A program made the position numbers and the translations under genes. The notes under the pieces were generated by a model. It was not told the DNA's origin, searched no databases, and was given only the letters and a program-made list of their open reading frames with translations. A DNA stretch of 64,000 nt, taken from contig CM072886.1 of assembly GCA_037013685.1 (NCBI GenBank), positions 67,594,433-67,658,432 of the forward strand, read 5' to 3'. Positions 61,873 to 64,000 of the stretch are shown here, one piece after another (the stretch's first letter is position 1; every line of letters starts with the position of its first letter). This stretch comes from Acridotheres tristis (taxonomy: Eukaryota; Chordata; Aves; Passeriformes; Sturnidae).

Positions 61873-64000
61873 GTAAAGGACAAAAAACTGTCCTCTCAGG
61901 CCTGCAGAGTTACACATGGAACAAAATATATGGCAGATAGAAAGACCTCACTTTGTTGTAATTCATGAGTGATTCTCTCAAAAGCAGAGTTGTCTATCTG
62001 CATAAGACTAGCATCACAAGTGGAGCAGTAGATCCAAAGCTGAGTCTGAATTTACAGCCATTCTGGCCAAATGTCCCCTTCCAGCCCCAACTGTGCCATC
62101 CACAAAAGCCACCATCTCCACTCCCCTTGCCTACATGTCGCTGCCACAGGTCTTTTAGTTCAAGAAAGTCCTCAGGCTTCCTTAGCACTTTGCACCTAAG
62201 TAACTCAAATGATTTAAATTACAGGGTTTTTCTAAACCAGCTCATTTGACTGAAATGGTTCAAGAAGCTTCTATTTCAGCAAATCTTCCAGGAGATTGAG
62301 AGGGACATTCAGAAAACAGATAGCAATCTGCAGTTGAAAATCGCAACGTCTCCCATAGATGTAGTTCTTTGCTCAGCATCCTAGTTATTAGCACAGTAAT
62401 ATGTCCCTAGTTGAAGGACAGCTTTCCTGGGACACCACCACCACCACCTCTTGCACCTTCCCACCACACGTGGGTGGAGGTTGCAAGGAGAAGATGTGCA
62501 GGGCAGGCAGCTCTGCCTGAACTCTGTTGCTCTCACATATCTCCTTTGCCACTTTCTAGAGCATCTTCTGGCTTTTTAGAGAGGCTGCTGACCTTACCTG
62601 AGCCTCCTCAGACCACTGCAGATGCTCCCAAAGGAGCTGAGGCTGTGAAGGGTGTGGCAAGGACAAGAGCAGGCCCCAGAAAAGCACAGCTTGTCCTTTC
62701 CCTTCCTCCCTGTTCCTGCCCAGGACTGGCAGCACTTGGAACCACAAATAACACAGTCCTGACCTGCTCATTCCCACACTTGGAGCAGTGTCTCAGGCAG
62801 TGGCAATGACTGAAGAAAAGGCTTTAAGACAGAGAGGGGAGGAGGAAAATCTACCTAGGATCTGGCACTTTCCGCTTCCAACTCAGACTCTCCTCAGGTT
62901 GTTCACAGCAGCCCTGGCATCTGCTGAGCCTGACAGGGAAAGGGGAGGCACACAGAGGCAGGGGCAATGGGGGTAAGGAACATAACCTCTTCTAAGAGAC
63001 CCAAAGAAAGGGGAAAGGGGAAGGTGAACAAGCCTGAGACCTCAAAGCAGCACTTTACACATCTATCTTCTTCTGCATTTACTTCTGAATATCGTCCTTG
63101 AGTTGAGTTCACCCCTCAGAGGGGGAATTGGCTGAGGTGTGAACTGAAGTGCCTGTGCTACAGCTGGGGCTCTACCACTTGTTTCCCCCTGCAGTTTATC
63201 TACACACTTGCCACTTTGCCACTTATTGTTATTACACCATTTCCAGTTCAGGATATCTCCATCACTCTCCTAGCTTATAAGTTCAGGAAAGCAGCTGCTG
63301 TGCTGCCAGGACACTATTTGCTTGCCTTTATTTACCATTATTTCCAATATAACTGGCATCAATGAATAAAGAGAAATGCCAGAATGCTCCTAGTCACTGA
63401 TATCCTTCTTTCCTGCTGAAGATTATTGTACACCTTTAGGAGGTGGAAGACATTTTGGTATCTGAAACAGAGATTCATTCATCTGTATTTCAGAGTAACA
63501 TGACATCAGTGAAATCACAGCCCAGACTGCAAGGTTTGGGTTTGTCTGCTTGCTGCTGGCAACAGGATCAGTGAGTAGTTACCTAACCATGGGTCAAACA
63601 CTGCATTGCTGACTCAGGCACAGAATGGGGTTTTCAAAGTGCCTGGGGAACTTGAGTTCCAAATGAAAATAGCACTTGTACCCACAGCCTCACAGCCTCA
63701 CTCAGAGTTGTCTTTGGCTTCAACAGCAGATAGGGACAGGAAGACCTTGATTTCTCTGACTCACGTGTCTGTCCTGTCCTATAGACACTTTAATGAAGGA
63801 AAAAGTCAGCTAGAGCCCCAACATGCAACCTAAAGCAGAAAATACTTTATAACCACAGACTAGTCACTCTGACTCCTGAGCAGCTCTCAAAGGTAACTAT
63901 ATTTTGTCTTAGCAGAGGTCTCAAGACATAGGGGAGGTATTATCAAAAGGTGGGTTCCTGGAGCACAGACAAACATCTAATGTATCAGACTGTGAGATCC

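Larger units (their letters stand above)
54301..64000. other. Long non-coding stretch to the window end; no gene supported
   Basis: About 9.7 kb without a supportable exon chain, RNA gene or retroelement. Small items: a CT/CA microsatellite at 56500-56522, a T-rich tract near 58125-58150, and a (TA)n tract at 61857-61872. AT-rich stretches at 58590-58720 and 59220-59440 look enhancer-like. Frames of up to 132 codons (62411-62809 on +) have no domain and overlap antisense frames. Confidence 0.45.

Noticed and set aside
1..64000. CRISPR arrays, tRNA, rRNA or bacterial defence genes
   Set aside because: No regularly spaced repeats, no cloverleaf with box A/B motifs, no operon-like coding. The repeat content is avian.

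Overview
This window looks like bird nuclear DNA, mostly intergenic or intronic. The evidence is three 5'-truncated CR1 retrotransposons, all on the + strand, with the typical avian CR1 3' end (about 17800-19145, 32155-32462 and 40060-42 on the 40.4 kb mark). There are also much older amniote-type repeats: a palindromic MITE-like fossil at 47604-47682 and two degraded dispersed-repeat copies near 3320-3425 and 53200-53340. Interspersed repeats are sparse, genes are few, and CpG is concentrated in two short islands. I see no bacterial or viral gene organisation, no operons, no CRISPR array, no rRNA and no tRNA. Nearly all open frames behave like chance frames in non-coding DNA.

Left edge (1-3.7 kb): a dense CpG island (465-780), a (TA)n microsatellite, a second GC-rich patch with a CTCF-like motif, and two phase-compatible + strand exons (1651-1754 and 2268-2537). 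They look like the 3' end of a protein-coding gene I cannot name. A presumed 3' UTR follows, with a poly(A) signal near 3694.

3.7-35.2 kb: long non-coding stretches holding a (CA)21 microsatellite, two CR1 copies, two short hairpins, and one long antisense frame (28135-28818) of doubtful meaning.

35.2-36.5 kb: a possible second gene end on the + strand. It has a 25-nt micro-exon candidate joined in phase to a terminal exon whose C-terminus has the layout of a GPI-anchor or tail-anchor signal, plus a well-placed poly(A) signal.

37-42.7 kb: the most unusual part. A diverged direct-repeat pair (37045-37206 and 42500-42665) brackets a CR1, a 623-bp LTR-like block that is strongly depleted of C on the given strand, a GC-rich patch with a good CTCF-like motif, and a 146-nt tract made only of A and C. 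The tract's complement could form G-quadruplexes.

42.7-64 kb: no gene that I can support. It holds the palindromic fossil, an old dispersed repeat, short microsatellites and AT-rich stretches that look like conserved non-coding DNA but cannot be tested here. The genes at the two ends do not obviously work together. I found no previously undescribed functional system. The best leads are the C-depleted LTR-like block and the two unnamed gene ends.
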